DNA of 64,000 nucleotides from Ectothiorhodospira mobilis (GTDB taxonomy: Bacteria > Pseudomonadota > Gammaproteobacteria > Ectothiorhodospirales > Ectothiorhodospiraceae), in contig NZ_FOUO01000008.1 in assembly GCF_900114895.1 (NCBI RefSeq), forward strand, positions 1-64,000, read 5' to 3'. A model generated the notes under the pieces. The model worked only from the letters and a program-made list of their open reading frames with translations, ran no database searches and had not been told where the DNA came from. Positions 16,179-24,239 of the stretch are shown here, one piece after another. The position numbers and the translations under genes were made by a program. The stretch's first letter is position 1. Each line of letters opens with the position of its first letter.

Positions 16179-17069
16179 TTATTTTTCATTTTTTCTTAAG
16201 GCACTAAAAGAGCTATGACCCAGGCCACTTAGAAGCTTTAAATCTTCCAAAAAGTACTCTGAGAGACGATGTCTCATATCTTCAGAAATGCTTGACCTAT
16301 GATGCTTTTTTACTAGCTTAGAGTACAGGAACCCCATTATCCCAATACGAAAATAAGGTACACCCATCCCTCTAATTATTGAATCTACCCATCTAACGCT
16401 CTCATAAACCCACGGCAATCGCCTCACTTTGGCGCTATTCGCCACGGGAAACACCTCCCTGCCGTCATCATCCAAGCCAAGGAATGCCATCAAGCGCAAC
16501 CATTCTTCCCGGGGTGAATCCTGGATGCGTTCAAGATGAATCACATGCACCTTCTCCCTGGGCACCAGCCGGTACAGACGTTGCAACTGTTCGCCTAGCT
16601 TGCATAGCTTGCCATACTGCAGGAGCTGCGGATCCCTGCATCTTTTTGGTATGCAGTCTCCATGCATTCTCCGCTCCTGCAAGGCCCAGGCCTTTTCAAA
16701 ATCTGGCTCATCCTCATCGCCGCTGAAGATCGCCTGCCCATGTAATGATGGAGCCATAGATACGGGGTGACGCAACATCACGATAAACCTTGGATGATCT
16801 ACATAGGATAAGATGGCCGGGACCGCCGTGCGTGAATAAAGATAACGTGTACTTGCCTCGCAGATCACCCGGTGCAATGCTGTCGCCCCCGAAAACAGCT
16901 TTTCGTACTGCCGTAAGGTCATGGGCCGCCGGAAGCCATAATCATAATTGAAAAATTGCGGTTCCTTGATGGCACAGAAATGGACCTGGGGATGTTCTGC
17001 CAGCCAATGGGCCAGGGAAGTGGTCCCGCACTTGGGGGCGCCGAGGATGAACACATTCGGTCGCGGCAT
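16179..17069 (-). CDS. Sulfotransferase, PAPS-dependent
   Basis: The 296-residue protein begins with the 5'-phosphosulfate-binding motif (FILGAPKCGTTSLA, residues 8-20) and has the 3'-phosphate-binding region (FIVMLRHPVSMAPSLHGQ), the family hallmarks. It would transfer sulfate from PAPS to a sugar hydroxyl, most plausibly on the glycan made by neighbouring enzymes. The C-terminal third (16179-16440) is distinctly AT-rich while the N-terminal part is GC-richer, suggesting a mosaic gene. It is divergent from the flippase, 35 bases apart. Confidence 0.85.
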   Translation of the reverse strand: MPRPNVFILGAPKCGTTSLAHWLAEHPQVHFCAIKEPQFFNYDYGFRRPMTLRQYEKLFSGATALHRVICEASTRYLYSRTAVPAILSYVDHPRFIVMLRHPVSMAPSLHGQAIFSGDEDEPDFEKAWALQERRMHGDCIPKRCRDPQLLQYGKLCKLGEQLQRLYRLVPREKVHVIHLERIQDSPREEWLRLMAFLGLDDDGREVFPVANSAKVRRLPWVYESVRWVDSIIRGMGVPYFRIGIMGFLYSKLVKKHHRSSISEDMRHRLSEYFLEDLKLLSGLGHSSFSALRKNEK

Positions 17070-17104
17070 GGTGGGGTGAATCTCCAGAACCTGGGTTGGG
17101 GGGG

Positions 17105-18466
17105 ATGGTTGCTTGGCCTATCATGCCCCGGACCTTTCCCACTTGGAAACACGGGCACTTCCCTTTGTCCCTTCATCCCGCGCCTTCCGGTCTGGCCAGA
17201 AAACTGCTCCAGGGTGGGGCCGGCAGCCTGCTGGCCCAGGGCCTGGAACTCGCCCTGAGCTTGCTGGTCACCCTCCTCCTGGCCCGATTGCTGGGGCCTT
17301 CGGGATACGGGGTGTATGCCTTTGTTCTGGCTGCGGTGTCCTTGATCTCCCTGCCGGTGCAGTTGGGCCTCCCCCCCCTGATCGTACGCGAGACCGCCCG
17401 GGGGCACACCTGCGGGGACTGGCCCACGGTGCGGGGGATCTGGCGCTGGTCCCATGGGGTGACGCTGGGCCTGTCCCTGCTGGGGTGGTTGGGCGGGGTG
17501 GTGGTCCTGGGCTTTTGGGTACAGGATCCGGTCCTGCGGTCTACCCTGTTGCTGGGGCTCGTGCTGGTGCCTCTGCTGGCCCTGTCCAGTCTGCGGGCGG
17601 CGGGGCTGCGGGGGCTGGGGCGGGTGCTGCTGGCTCTGTTGCCGGAACAGGTGATCCGGCCCGGGCTGATGGGCGTGCTGTTGCTGCTGGCCCTGATCGC
17701 CTGGCCCCATGGGGTGACACCCGCCGGGGCCATGGCGGTGCATCTGCTGGCGGCCTGTGTGGCCTTTGCGGTCGGAGGCTGGCTGCTGTACCGGTCGCGT
17801 CCGCCGCACTGGACGGCCCATGCCCCGGTGTACCGGCCCCGGGCCTGGCTGGCCGCGGCCTGGCCCATGGCATTGACCCAGGGGTTTGGGCAGATCAATC
17901 GCCATGCCGATGTGATCCTGCTGGGGTTGCTGGCGGCCACGGTGGATGTGGGGGTGTACCGGGTGGCGGCCCAGGGGGCCTTTCTGGTGTCCATGGGCCT
18001 GACCGCGCTGAATATGGTGACGGCGCCGTACATCATCCGTTTGCATGCCCAGGGGGCCCGGCACAAGCTGCAGAAACTGGCCCGCCGCACGGCCCAGGCC
18101 GCCCTGGCCTTTGCGCTGTTGGCCCTGGCGGGTTATGTGGTGCTGGGGCCATGGCTGTTGCAGACGCTGTTCGGGCCTGCCTTTGCGGCGGCGTATCTGC
18201 CCCTGCTGATCCTGGCCTGCGGGCAGGTGGTGAATGCGGGCTTCGGTTCGGTGGGCTTGTTGCTCACCATGACGGGCCATGAGCGCCAGGTGTCCCGGGT
18301 GGTTGGGGTGGCCGCCCTGGTCAATGTGGCGCTGAACCTGGCCCTGATCCCGCTGCTGGGGACGATGGGCGCGGCCCTGGCCACCAGCGCGGGCACGGTG
18401 CTGTGGAATGTATGGCTGTGGTTCGTGGTCCGGGAGCGGCTGGGGATCCGCAGTGCGCCGGTTTGA
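17105..18466 (+). CDS. Wzx-type oligosaccharide flippase (MOP superfamily)
   Basis: The 453-residue protein is hydrophobic almost throughout, with about 12-14 predicted helices. Its N-terminal pattern is GGAGSLLAQGLELALSLLVT, then LLGPSGYGVYAFVLA, the signature of polysaccharide exporters of the Wzx/RfbX group. It would flip lipid-linked oligosaccharide to the periplasm, completing the glycan pathway of this locus. ATG 17105 was chosen over TTG 17096 and ATG 17123; none has an ideal ribosome site. GC is high again, unlike the genes at 13.8-16.4 kb. Confidence 0.83.
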   Translation: MVAWPIMPRTFPTWKHGHFPLSLHPAPSGLARKLLQGGAGSLLAQGLELALSLLVTLLLARLLGPSGYGVYAFVLAAVSLISLPVQLGLPPLIVRETARGHTCGDWPTVRGIWRWSHGVTLGLSLLGWLGGVVVLGFWVQDPVLRSTLLLGLVLVPLLALSSLRAAGLRGLGRVLLALLPEQVIRPGLMGVLLLLALIAWPHGVTPAGAMAVHLLAACVAFAVGGWLLYRSRPPHWTAHAPVYRPRAWLAAAWPMALTQGFGQINRHADVILLGLLAATVDVGVYRVAAQGAFLVSMGLTALNMVTAPYIIRLHAQGARHKLQKLARRTAQAALAFALLALAGYVVLGPWLLQTLFGPAFAAAYLPLLILACGQVVNAGFGSVGLLLTMTGHERQVSRVVGVAALVNVALNLALIPLLGTMGAALATSAGTVLWNVWLWFVVRERLGIRSAPV

Positions 18467-18652
18467 AACAGGCATCCACCAATGAACTTCCCTACCTCCC
18501 AAACCATGCATTCCACACCTCCAGAAATTGCCGTCTATCCAAGCTCAAAAGTTCAAGACATTCCGTCCACTCCACTCGATGGGCCAGTCCCCCAGCTTGC
18601 GTTGCAGGCGGGCCACCAGGGTCAGGCCGCTGCATTGCGGGTCTTTCGGTGT

Positions 18653-19219
18653 TCAGCCACGCTCCGCGTCCTCGTAGATGGCCTCGATGGGGAGCTCCAT
18701 GTCCAGGCAGTGCAGAGGGATGAGGCCGTCCGTGTAGATTTCGTGCACCCAGTCGGCCTCGGTGCGCCGGTAGAGGTCCACCTGCCGGCGGTCCTGGGTC
18801 ACCAGCAGGTATTCCCGCAGGCTGGGCAGGCCGCCGGTGTAGGCGAAGAGCTTTTCGCGCCGGTCGATGCGCTCGGTGCCCTCGGAGAGCACCTCCACGA
18901 TCAGGCAGGGGCGTTCGCGGTAGTAGGTGGCCCGGTCGTGGGGGTCGCAGGTGAGCAGCAGGTCGGGATAGTAGAAGGCATCTTCACCGGCCTGGCGGAC
19001 GTGGACCTTCATGTCATTGACGAATAACTGGCAGCCGCGCTCCCGCGCATGGGGTCGCAGGGATGCGAACAGGGCCCCCGTGATCAGGTTGTGTCGGGCA
19101 CTGGCCCCGGTCATGGCATAGACCTGGCCGGCAATGTATTCGTGCCGGACTTCACCATCCTTTTCACCTTCGAGGTATGCCTCGACGGTTAGGAACCGAT
19201 CGCTGGCAGGCAGGTTCAT
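18653..19219 (-). CDS. Uma2-family (DUF820) PD-(D/E)XK nuclease-like protein
   Basis: The 188-residue protein has the Uma2 pattern: LTVEAYLEGEKDGEVRHEYI, GQVYAMTGAS, HNLITGAL, then the catalytic-like set YYPDLLLTCD, CLIVEVLSEGTERIDRREK and the closing VDLYRR. The family has a restriction-endonuclease fold of unknown biological role and is often multicopy. It stands alone between the glycan locus and yaiI, so context gives no function. Confidence 0.8.
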   Translation of the reverse strand: MNLPASDRFLTVEAYLEGEKDGEVRHEYIAGQVYAMTGASARHNLITGALFASLRPHARERGCQLFVNDMKVHVRQAGEDAFYYPDLLLTCDPHDRATYYRERPCLIVEVLSEGTERIDRREKLFAYTGGLPSLREYLLVTQDRRQVDLYRRTEADWVHEIYTDGLIPLHCLDMELPIEAIYEDAERG

Positions 19220-19339
19220 GACGTTGGACTCCTGGAAGGTGCACCTGGGGCCATCATGACATGGGAAGGCAGGCCCCTGAAGCGGCCTGCACGCCCGGCT
19301 TGCGCTCGCCGTCTCCGGCGATGCGGGGCGCTGGCGGCC

Positions 19340-19801
19340 TCAGGTCGCCCGGGCCATCCGGGCCAATAGCCGGTCCAGGTGGCCGGCGAAGGCCTGACGG
19401 TCCGCCGGGCGCAGGGCCGGCGGACCGCCGGTGTCCACGCCACTATCCCGCAGGGAGGTGGCCAGATCCCGCATCTTCACCCGTTCGTCGATGTTGTCCC
19501 GGGTGAACAGTGTCCCCCGCGGGCTCAGGGCCTGCCCCTGGCGGGCGATGACCTCCGCCGCCAGGGGGATGTCGGCGGTGATCACCAGGTCCCCGGGCTG
19601 CATCTGCTGGACGATGTGGTTGTCCGCCACGTCGAAACCGGCGGAGACCTGCACCGCCCGCACATGCCGGGAACGCGGTACGGGAAGGGGATGGTTGGCC
19701 ACCAGGGTGAGGGGGATACCCACCCGCTCGGCGGCGCGAAAGAGGATCTGCTTGATCACCTTGGGGCAGGCGTCGGCATCCACCCAGATCTGTAGGGTCA
19801 T
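19340..19801 (-). CDS. UPF0178/YaiI-family protein
   Basis: The 153-residue protein starts [20 protein letters not shown], the diagnostic DADACP motif of UPF0178, followed by [20 protein letters not shown] and [13 protein letters not shown]. The acidic residues resemble NYN/PIN-type nuclease sites, but no function is established. ATG 19801 fits the family start; an upstream in-frame ATG at 19852 would add 17 unusual residues. Confidence 0.88.
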   Translation of the reverse strand: MTLQIWVDADACPKVIKQILFRAAERVGIPLTLVANHPLPVPRSRHVRAVQVSAGFDVADNHIVQQMQPGDLVITADIPLAAEVIARQGQALSPRGTLFTRDNIDERVKMRDLATSLRDSGVDTGGPPALRPADRQAFAGHLDRLLARMARAT

Positions 19802-19928
19802 TACGGATACGGTTCCGATTGCATTGCCTTCATCTGGGCCACGGATCAGCATGTGGCCCCGGCGTTCTGTGCGGCAGTGAGCAGCGAGGTCTCATCCCGC
19901 GGGGCCCGCTGGTGGGGGCAATAGATAT

Positions 19929-20273
19929 TTACTGCAGGGGATCCTCCCCGTCAAAGACCTGCTCCACCCGTTCGGCGGTCAGGATGCGGTCGATCCATTG
20001 GTCCAGCTCGGCCGGGGCGGCCCCTTCAACCCGTGGCTGGTAGCGAGCGCGGGCCTCGGGGCCGAACTTGCGCTCGATCTGCCGCAGCAGGGTCTGGGCC
20101 TCGCCTTGCTGAACACCTTGCTGGATGCCCTGCTGGATGCCCTGCTGGATGCCTTTCTCGACCCCCTTGGCCTCGCCGCGTTCCATCCATTCCTGCGCCA
20201 GTGACATGGTCATCGCCTCCGTCAGGTGGGGTTTGGCCAGGGCCATACCCTGCTTGAAATCGTCTTCGGTCAT
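19929..20273 (-). CDS. GxQQG-repeat protein resembling the C-terminal part of Rpn/DUF4351 proteins
   Basis: The 114-residue protein has a helical start (MTEDDFKQGMALAKPHLTEA), a tandem GIQQGIQQGIQQGVQQG run near residues 41-57, and a C-terminal domain with LLRQIERKFGPEARARYQP and LDQWIDRILTAERVEQVF. These features resemble the tail of Rpn-type nucleases and DUF4351 proteins, while the nuclease core is missing. It may be a remnant or a stand-alone tail. The repeat is coded by near-perfect 12-bp DNA repeats (20110-20160), so its length is likely variable. It sits just downstream of polA on the same strand. Confidence 0.55.
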   Translation of the reverse strand: MTEDDFKQGMALAKPHLTEAMTMSLAQEWMERGEAKGVEKGIQQGIQQGIQQGVQQGEAQTLLRQIERKFGPEARARYQPRVEGAAPAELDQWIDRILTAERVEQVFDGEDPLQ

Positions 20274-20299
20274 TGTGTACCGCTGGGTGCGCTTCCCGC

Positions 20300-23017
20300 T
20301 CAGTGGGCCGCATCCCAGTTGGGTCCCACGCCCACGTCCACTTCCAGGGGCACGTCCAGTTGTGCGGCGTCGGCCATGAGTTTCGAGACGTGTTTCCCGA
20401 CGCGCTCGGCGGCGTCCTGGTCCACCTCGAAGACGAGTTCGTCGTGCACCTGCATGATGAGCAGCGCCGGCTCGCCTTCCTTCTGCAGCCAGGCGTCCAC
20501 CCGCAGCATGGCGCGCTTGATGATGTCGGCGGCGGTGCCCTGCATGGGGGCGTTGATGGCCAGGCGCTCGGCCTGGCCGCGGGCGGCGCTGTTGCGGGAG
20601 CGGATCTCCGGCAGGTAGAGGCGGCGGCCGAAGAGGGTCTCCACGTAGCCCTGGTCCCGGGCGCGTTCCTTGGTGTCGTCCATATAGCGCCGTACGCCGG
20701 GGTAGCGGTCGAAGTAGCGGTCCACGTAGTCCTGGGCATCGCCGCGTTCGATCCCCAGCTGGCGCGCCAGGCCGAAGGCGGACATGCCATAGATGAGGCC
20801 GAAGTTGATGGCCTTGGCGGCGCGGCGCTGTTCGGGGGTGACCCGTTCCAGGTCCACACCCCAGACCTCGGCGGCGGTGGCGCGGTGGATGTCCAGGCCC
20901 TGGGCGAAGGCGTGCAGCAGCCCCTGGTCGCCGGAGAGATGGGCCATGATGCGCAGTTCGATCTGGGAGTAGTCGGCAGCCATGAGCACCCGGCCCTCGG
21001 GGGCGACGAAGGCCTGGCGGATGCGCCGGCCCTCGGGGGTGCGCACGGGGATGTTCTGCAGGTTGGGCTCGGAGGAGGACAGGCGGCCGGTGGAGGTGAC
21101 GGCCTGGTGGTAGGAGGTGTGCACCCGGCCGGTGCCGGGGTGGATGCGTTCGGGCAGGCGGTCGGTGTAGGTGGATCTGAGCTTGGACAGGCCCCGGTGT
21201 TCCAGGATGAGCCGGGGCAGGGGGTAGTCGGCGGCCAGTTGTTCCAGCACGTCCTCGGCGGTGGAGGGCTGGCCCTTGGGGGTCTTGCGCACCACCGGCA
21301 GCTTCTGGCGCTCGAAGAGGATCTCCTGGATCTGCTTGGGGGAGGCCAGGTTGAAGGCCTGCCCCGCCGCCTCGTGGGCGCGGCGCTCGATCTCCCCCAT
21401 GCGTTCGGTGAGTTCCCGGCTCTGGGTGAAGAGCAGATCCGGGTCCACCTTCACGCCGGCCCGTTCCATGCGCGAGAGCACGGGCACCAGGGGGATCTCC
21501 AGGTCCTCGTAGATGGCCCGCTGCCCCGGGTTGGCCTCCAGTTGCGGCCAGAGGTGGCGGTGCAGGCGCAGGGTGATGTCGGCGTCCTCGGCGGCGTAGG
21601 GGGCGGCCTCCTCCAGGCGCACCTGGCTGAAGGGGATCTGCCGGGCGCCCTTGCCGGCCACGTCCTCATAGCTGCGGGTCTTTACCCCCAGGTGGCGCTC
21701 GGCCAGGGTGTCCATGTCGTGGCGGCTGGCGGTGCTGTTGAGCACGTAGGAGGAGAGCATGGTGTCGTGGGCGATGCCCTGGAGCTGGATGCCGTGGTTG
21801 GCCAGCACGTTGCGGTCGTACTTGAGGTGGTGCCCCACCTTGAGGCGCCGCGGGTCCTCCAGCAGGGGGCGCAGCCGCTCCAGGGTCTCCTCCAGGGGGA
21901 GATGGTCCGGGGCATCGGCGTACTCATGGGCCAGGGGCAGGTAGGCGGCCTCACGGGGCTCCACGGCGAAGGAGACACCCACGATGCGGGCCTGCATGTA
22001 GTCCAGGCTGGTGGTCTCGGTGTCCAGGGCGAACAGCTCCGCCGCCTCCAGGCGCTGCAGCCAGCGGTCCAGGTCCTTGCGCTCCAGGAGGGTCTCGTAG
22101 CGGGGGGGCGGCCCGTCGTCGCCCTGGCCCTCCCCCGGGCAATCCCCCGTGGAATCGCCCTGTTCCGCCTCCAGCTCCCGCAGCCAGCTGCGAAACTCCA
22201 GGCGCTCCAGCCAGCCCCGCAGGGCCTCCCGGTCCGGTTCCCCCAGGGTGAGGGCCTCCGGGGTGGTGTCCAGTTCCAGGTCGCAGCGCACCGTGGCCAG
22301 CTCCCGGGACAGGGGCAGGGTGTCCAGGCTGGCGCGCAGGTTCTCCCCTGCCTTGCCCTTGATGTCCTGGGCGTTGGCCATCACGCCGTCCAGGCTGCCG
22401 TGGGCCTTGAGCCACTTGGCGGCGGTCTTGGGGCCCACCTTGTCCACGCCGGGGATGTTGTCGGAGGTGTCCCCCACCAGGGCCAGGTAGTCCACGATCA
22501 GGGCCGGGGGCACACCGAAGCGGGACTCCACGCCGGCCTCGTCCAGGGTGGTCCCGGTCATGGTGTTCACCAGGGTCACCCCCGGCATCACCAGCTGGGC
22601 CAGGTCCTTGTCGCCGGTGGAGACCACCACCTCCATGTCCCGTTCCCGCGCCCGGTGCACCAGGGTGCCGATGACGTCGTCCGCCTCCACGCCGGGCACG
22701 CACAGCAGCGGCATGCCCAGGGCCCGCACCAGGGCGTGCAGCGGTTCCACCTGGGCCGCCAGATCCTCCGGCATGGGCGGCCGGTTGGCCTTGTAGCGGT
22801 CGTACAGGGCGTCCCGGAAGGTGGGGCCCTTGGCGTCGAAGACCACGGCCATGTGGGCCGTGGGGTAATCCTTGAGCAGCCGGCGCAGCATGTTGGCCAC
22901 GCCCAGCACGGCGCCGGTGGGCTCGCCGCGGCTGTTGCTCAAGGGGGGCAGGGCGTGGAAGGCACGGTAGAGATAGGACGAGCCGTCCACCAGCACCAGG
23001 GGGGTCTTTGCGTTCAC
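20300..23017 (-). CDS. polA: DNA polymerase I
   Basis: The 905-residue protein contains all three domains: the 5'-3' exonuclease (residues 1-290; LVDGSSYLYRAFHAL, GVEADDVIGTL, GDTSDNIPGV), the 3'-5' proofreading domain with intact acidic residues (ALDTETTSLD, HHLKYDRNVL, YAAEDADITL), and the family A polymerase (TGRLSSSEPNLQNIP, AADYSQIELRIMAHLSGD, MQVHDELVFEV). It acts in repair and Okazaki-fragment maturation. The start is a GTG at 23017 (VNAKTPLVLVDG); no ATG is available without losing the exonuclease start. It is divergent from the LOG gene. Confidence 0.97.
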   Translation of the reverse strand: MNAKTPLVLVDGSSYLYRAFHALPPLSNSRGEPTGAVLGVANMLRRLLKDYPTAHMAVVFDAKGPTFRDALYDRYKANRPPMPEDLAAQVEPLHALVRALGMPLLCVPGVEADDVIGTLVHRARERDMEVVVSTGDKDLAQLVMPGVTLVNTMTGTTLDEAGVESRFGVPPALIVDYLALVGDTSDNIPGVDKVGPKTAAKWLKAHGSLDGVMANAQDIKGKAGENLRASLDTLPLSRELATVRCDLELDTTPEALTLGEPDREALRGWLERLEFRSWLRELEAEQGDSTGDCPGEGQGDDGPPPRYETLLERKDLDRWLQRLEAAELFALDTETTSLDYMQARIVGVSFAVEPREAAYLPLAHEYADAPDHLPLEETLERLRPLLEDPRRLKVGHHLKYDRNVLANHGIQLQGIAHDTMLSSYVLNSTASRHDMDTLAERHLGVKTRSYEDVAGKGARQIPFSQVRLEEAAPYAAEDADITLRLHRHLWPQLEANPGQRAIYEDLEIPLVPVLSRMERAGVKVDPDLLFTQSRELTERMGEIERRAHEAAGQAFNLASPKQIQEILFERQKLPVVRKTPKGQPSTAEDVLEQLAADYPLPRLILEHRGLSKLRSTYTDRLPERIHPGTGRVHTSYHQAVTSTGRLSSSEPNLQNIPVRTPEGRRIRQAFVAPEGRVLMAADYSQIELRIMAHLSGDQGLLHAFAQGLDIHRATAAEVWGVDLERVTPEQRRAAKAINFGLIYGMSAFGLARQLGIERGDAQDYVDRYFDRYPGVRRYMDDTKERARDQGYVETLFGRRLYLPEIRSRNSAARGQAERLAINAPMQGTAADIIKRAMLRVDAWLQKEGEPALLIMQVHDELVFEVDQDAAERVGKHVSKLMADAAQLDVPLEVDVGVGPNWDAAH

Positions 23018-23151
23018 GTGTGTCGGTCCCGGGGGAATTTGCCTCCATTGTCCCCCAGCGCCGGAGCCAGGCCAAATCCCCGTGTTTGCCCCGCCGGGCG
23101 AACGCGATATGCTGGGGACCAACACCACGCCAGGACGGGATCGAGGCCATC

Positions 23152-23877
23152 ATGAAGCGCGACGAACGGGCGACCCATCCGGGCCTGCAGCCCATGGACG
23201 ACAGCATGCTCACCCGGGAGAGCTGGAAGATCTTCCAGATCATGGGCGAATTCGTGGAGGGGTTCGAGCGGCTGGCGCGCATCAAGCCCTCGGTGAGCAT
23301 CTTCGGCTCCGCCCGCATCCCCCCGGGCCATCCCACCTATGAACTGGCCGAGCGCATCGCCCGGGACCTCTCGGACTCGGGCTTTGCCGTGGTCAGCGGC
23401 GGCGGGCCGGGGATCATGGAGGCGGCCAACAAGGGGGCCTTCGCCGGCAAGTCCCCCAGCATCGGCCTGAACATCGACCTGCCCCACGAGCAGACCGCCA
23501 ACACCTACCAGGATGTCTCCCTGGGGTTCCGGCACTTCTTTTCACGCAAGGTGATGTTCGTGAAGTACGCCTCGGCCTACGTGGTGCTGCCCGGGGGATT
23601 CGGCACCCTGGACGAGCTGGCGGAGATCCTCACCCTGGTGCAGACCCACAAGACCCGGCGCATCCCCGTCATCCTGGTGGATTCGACCTTCTGGCGGGGC
23701 CTGCTGGACTGGTTCCGGGAGGCCCTGGTGGCCCGGGGCACCATCGACCCCCAGGACCTGGACCTGTACACCGTGGTGGACGATGCCCAGGGCGTGGTGG
23801 ACGCCGTGTTCAACTTCTACCAGTACGGCGGTCTGGAACCCACCTCCGAGGAACGCGAGAGGTTGATGGACCTGTGA
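23152..23877 (+). CDS. LOG-family (TIGR00730) Rossmann-fold protein
   Basis: The 241-residue protein has a SIFGSARIPPGHPTY strand, the SGGGPGIMEAANKGAF nucleotide-binding loop and VVLPGGFGTLDELAEIL, the PGGxGTxxE motif of cytokinin-riboside phosphoribohydrolase (LOG)/YgdH-type enzymes. These hydrolyse nucleoside 5'-monophosphates to base and ribose-5-phosphate. The N-terminal ~45 residues before the Rossmann core are common in the longer bacterial subgroup. The stop overlaps the next start by four bases (GTGA), so the two genes form a small operon. Confidence 0.87.
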   Translation: MKRDERATHPGLQPMDDSMLTRESWKIFQIMGEFVEGFERLARIKPSVSIFGSARIPPGHPTYELAERIARDLSDSGFAVVSGGGPGIMEAANKGAFAGKSPSIGLNIDLPHEQTANTYQDVSLGFRHFFSRKVMFVKYASAYVVLPGGFGTLDELAEILTLVQTHKTRRIPVILVDSTFWRGLLDWFREALVARGTIDPQDLDLYTVVDDAQGVVDAVFNFYQYGGLEPTSEERERLMDL

Positions 23878-24218
23878 AGACGCACCGACCCTTATGCCTT
23901 TTGCTCCTCGTCCTGGCCCTGCTGGCCGGCCCGCTACCGGCGCAGGATACCGACGTGCCCCCGCCGCCGCCGCTGCTGGACGATTCGGACCAGGTGAACC
24001 GGGAGCTGCTGGAGCCCCAGGTGACCATCACCCGCCGGGGCGGGGCCAGGGTCTCGGAATACCGCATCCAGGGGGAGTTGTACATGCTGCGGGTGGAGCC
24101 GGACGGGGCCCCCGCCTATTACCTGGTGGACGCCGATGGCGACGGCCGCCTGGAGAGCCGCATGAACGAGCTGGACCCGCGCATCCTCATCCCCAGTTGG
24201 GTGATCTTCCGTTTCTAG
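23874..24218 (+). CDS. DUF2782 secreted/periplasmic small protein
   Basis: The 114-residue product starts at GTG 23874, overlapping the previous stop. It has a signal peptide (LCLLLLVLALLAGPLPAQ), a proline-rich linker, and a compact domain with VTITRRGGARVSEYRIQG, YMLRVEPDGAPAYYLVDADG and a C-terminal PSWVIFRF, which is the DUF2782 pattern. The family is gammaproteobacterial, often lies next to polA or LOG genes, and has no known function. Confidence 0.8.
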   Translation: MKTHRPLCLLLLVLALLAGPLPAQDTDVPPPPPLLDDSDQVNRELLEPQVTITRRGGARVSEYRIQGELYMLRVEPDGAPAYYLVDADGDGRLESRMNELDPRILIPSWVIFRF

Positions 24219-24239
24219 GGATCCCCTGCACGCAAGGAC

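Noticed and set aside
20273-23155. 960-codon open frame opposite polA
   Set aside because: It mirrors the GC-rich third-position pattern of polA; its predicted protein is Gly/His/Gln-rich with no domain, while the opposite strand is a complete DNA polymerase I.
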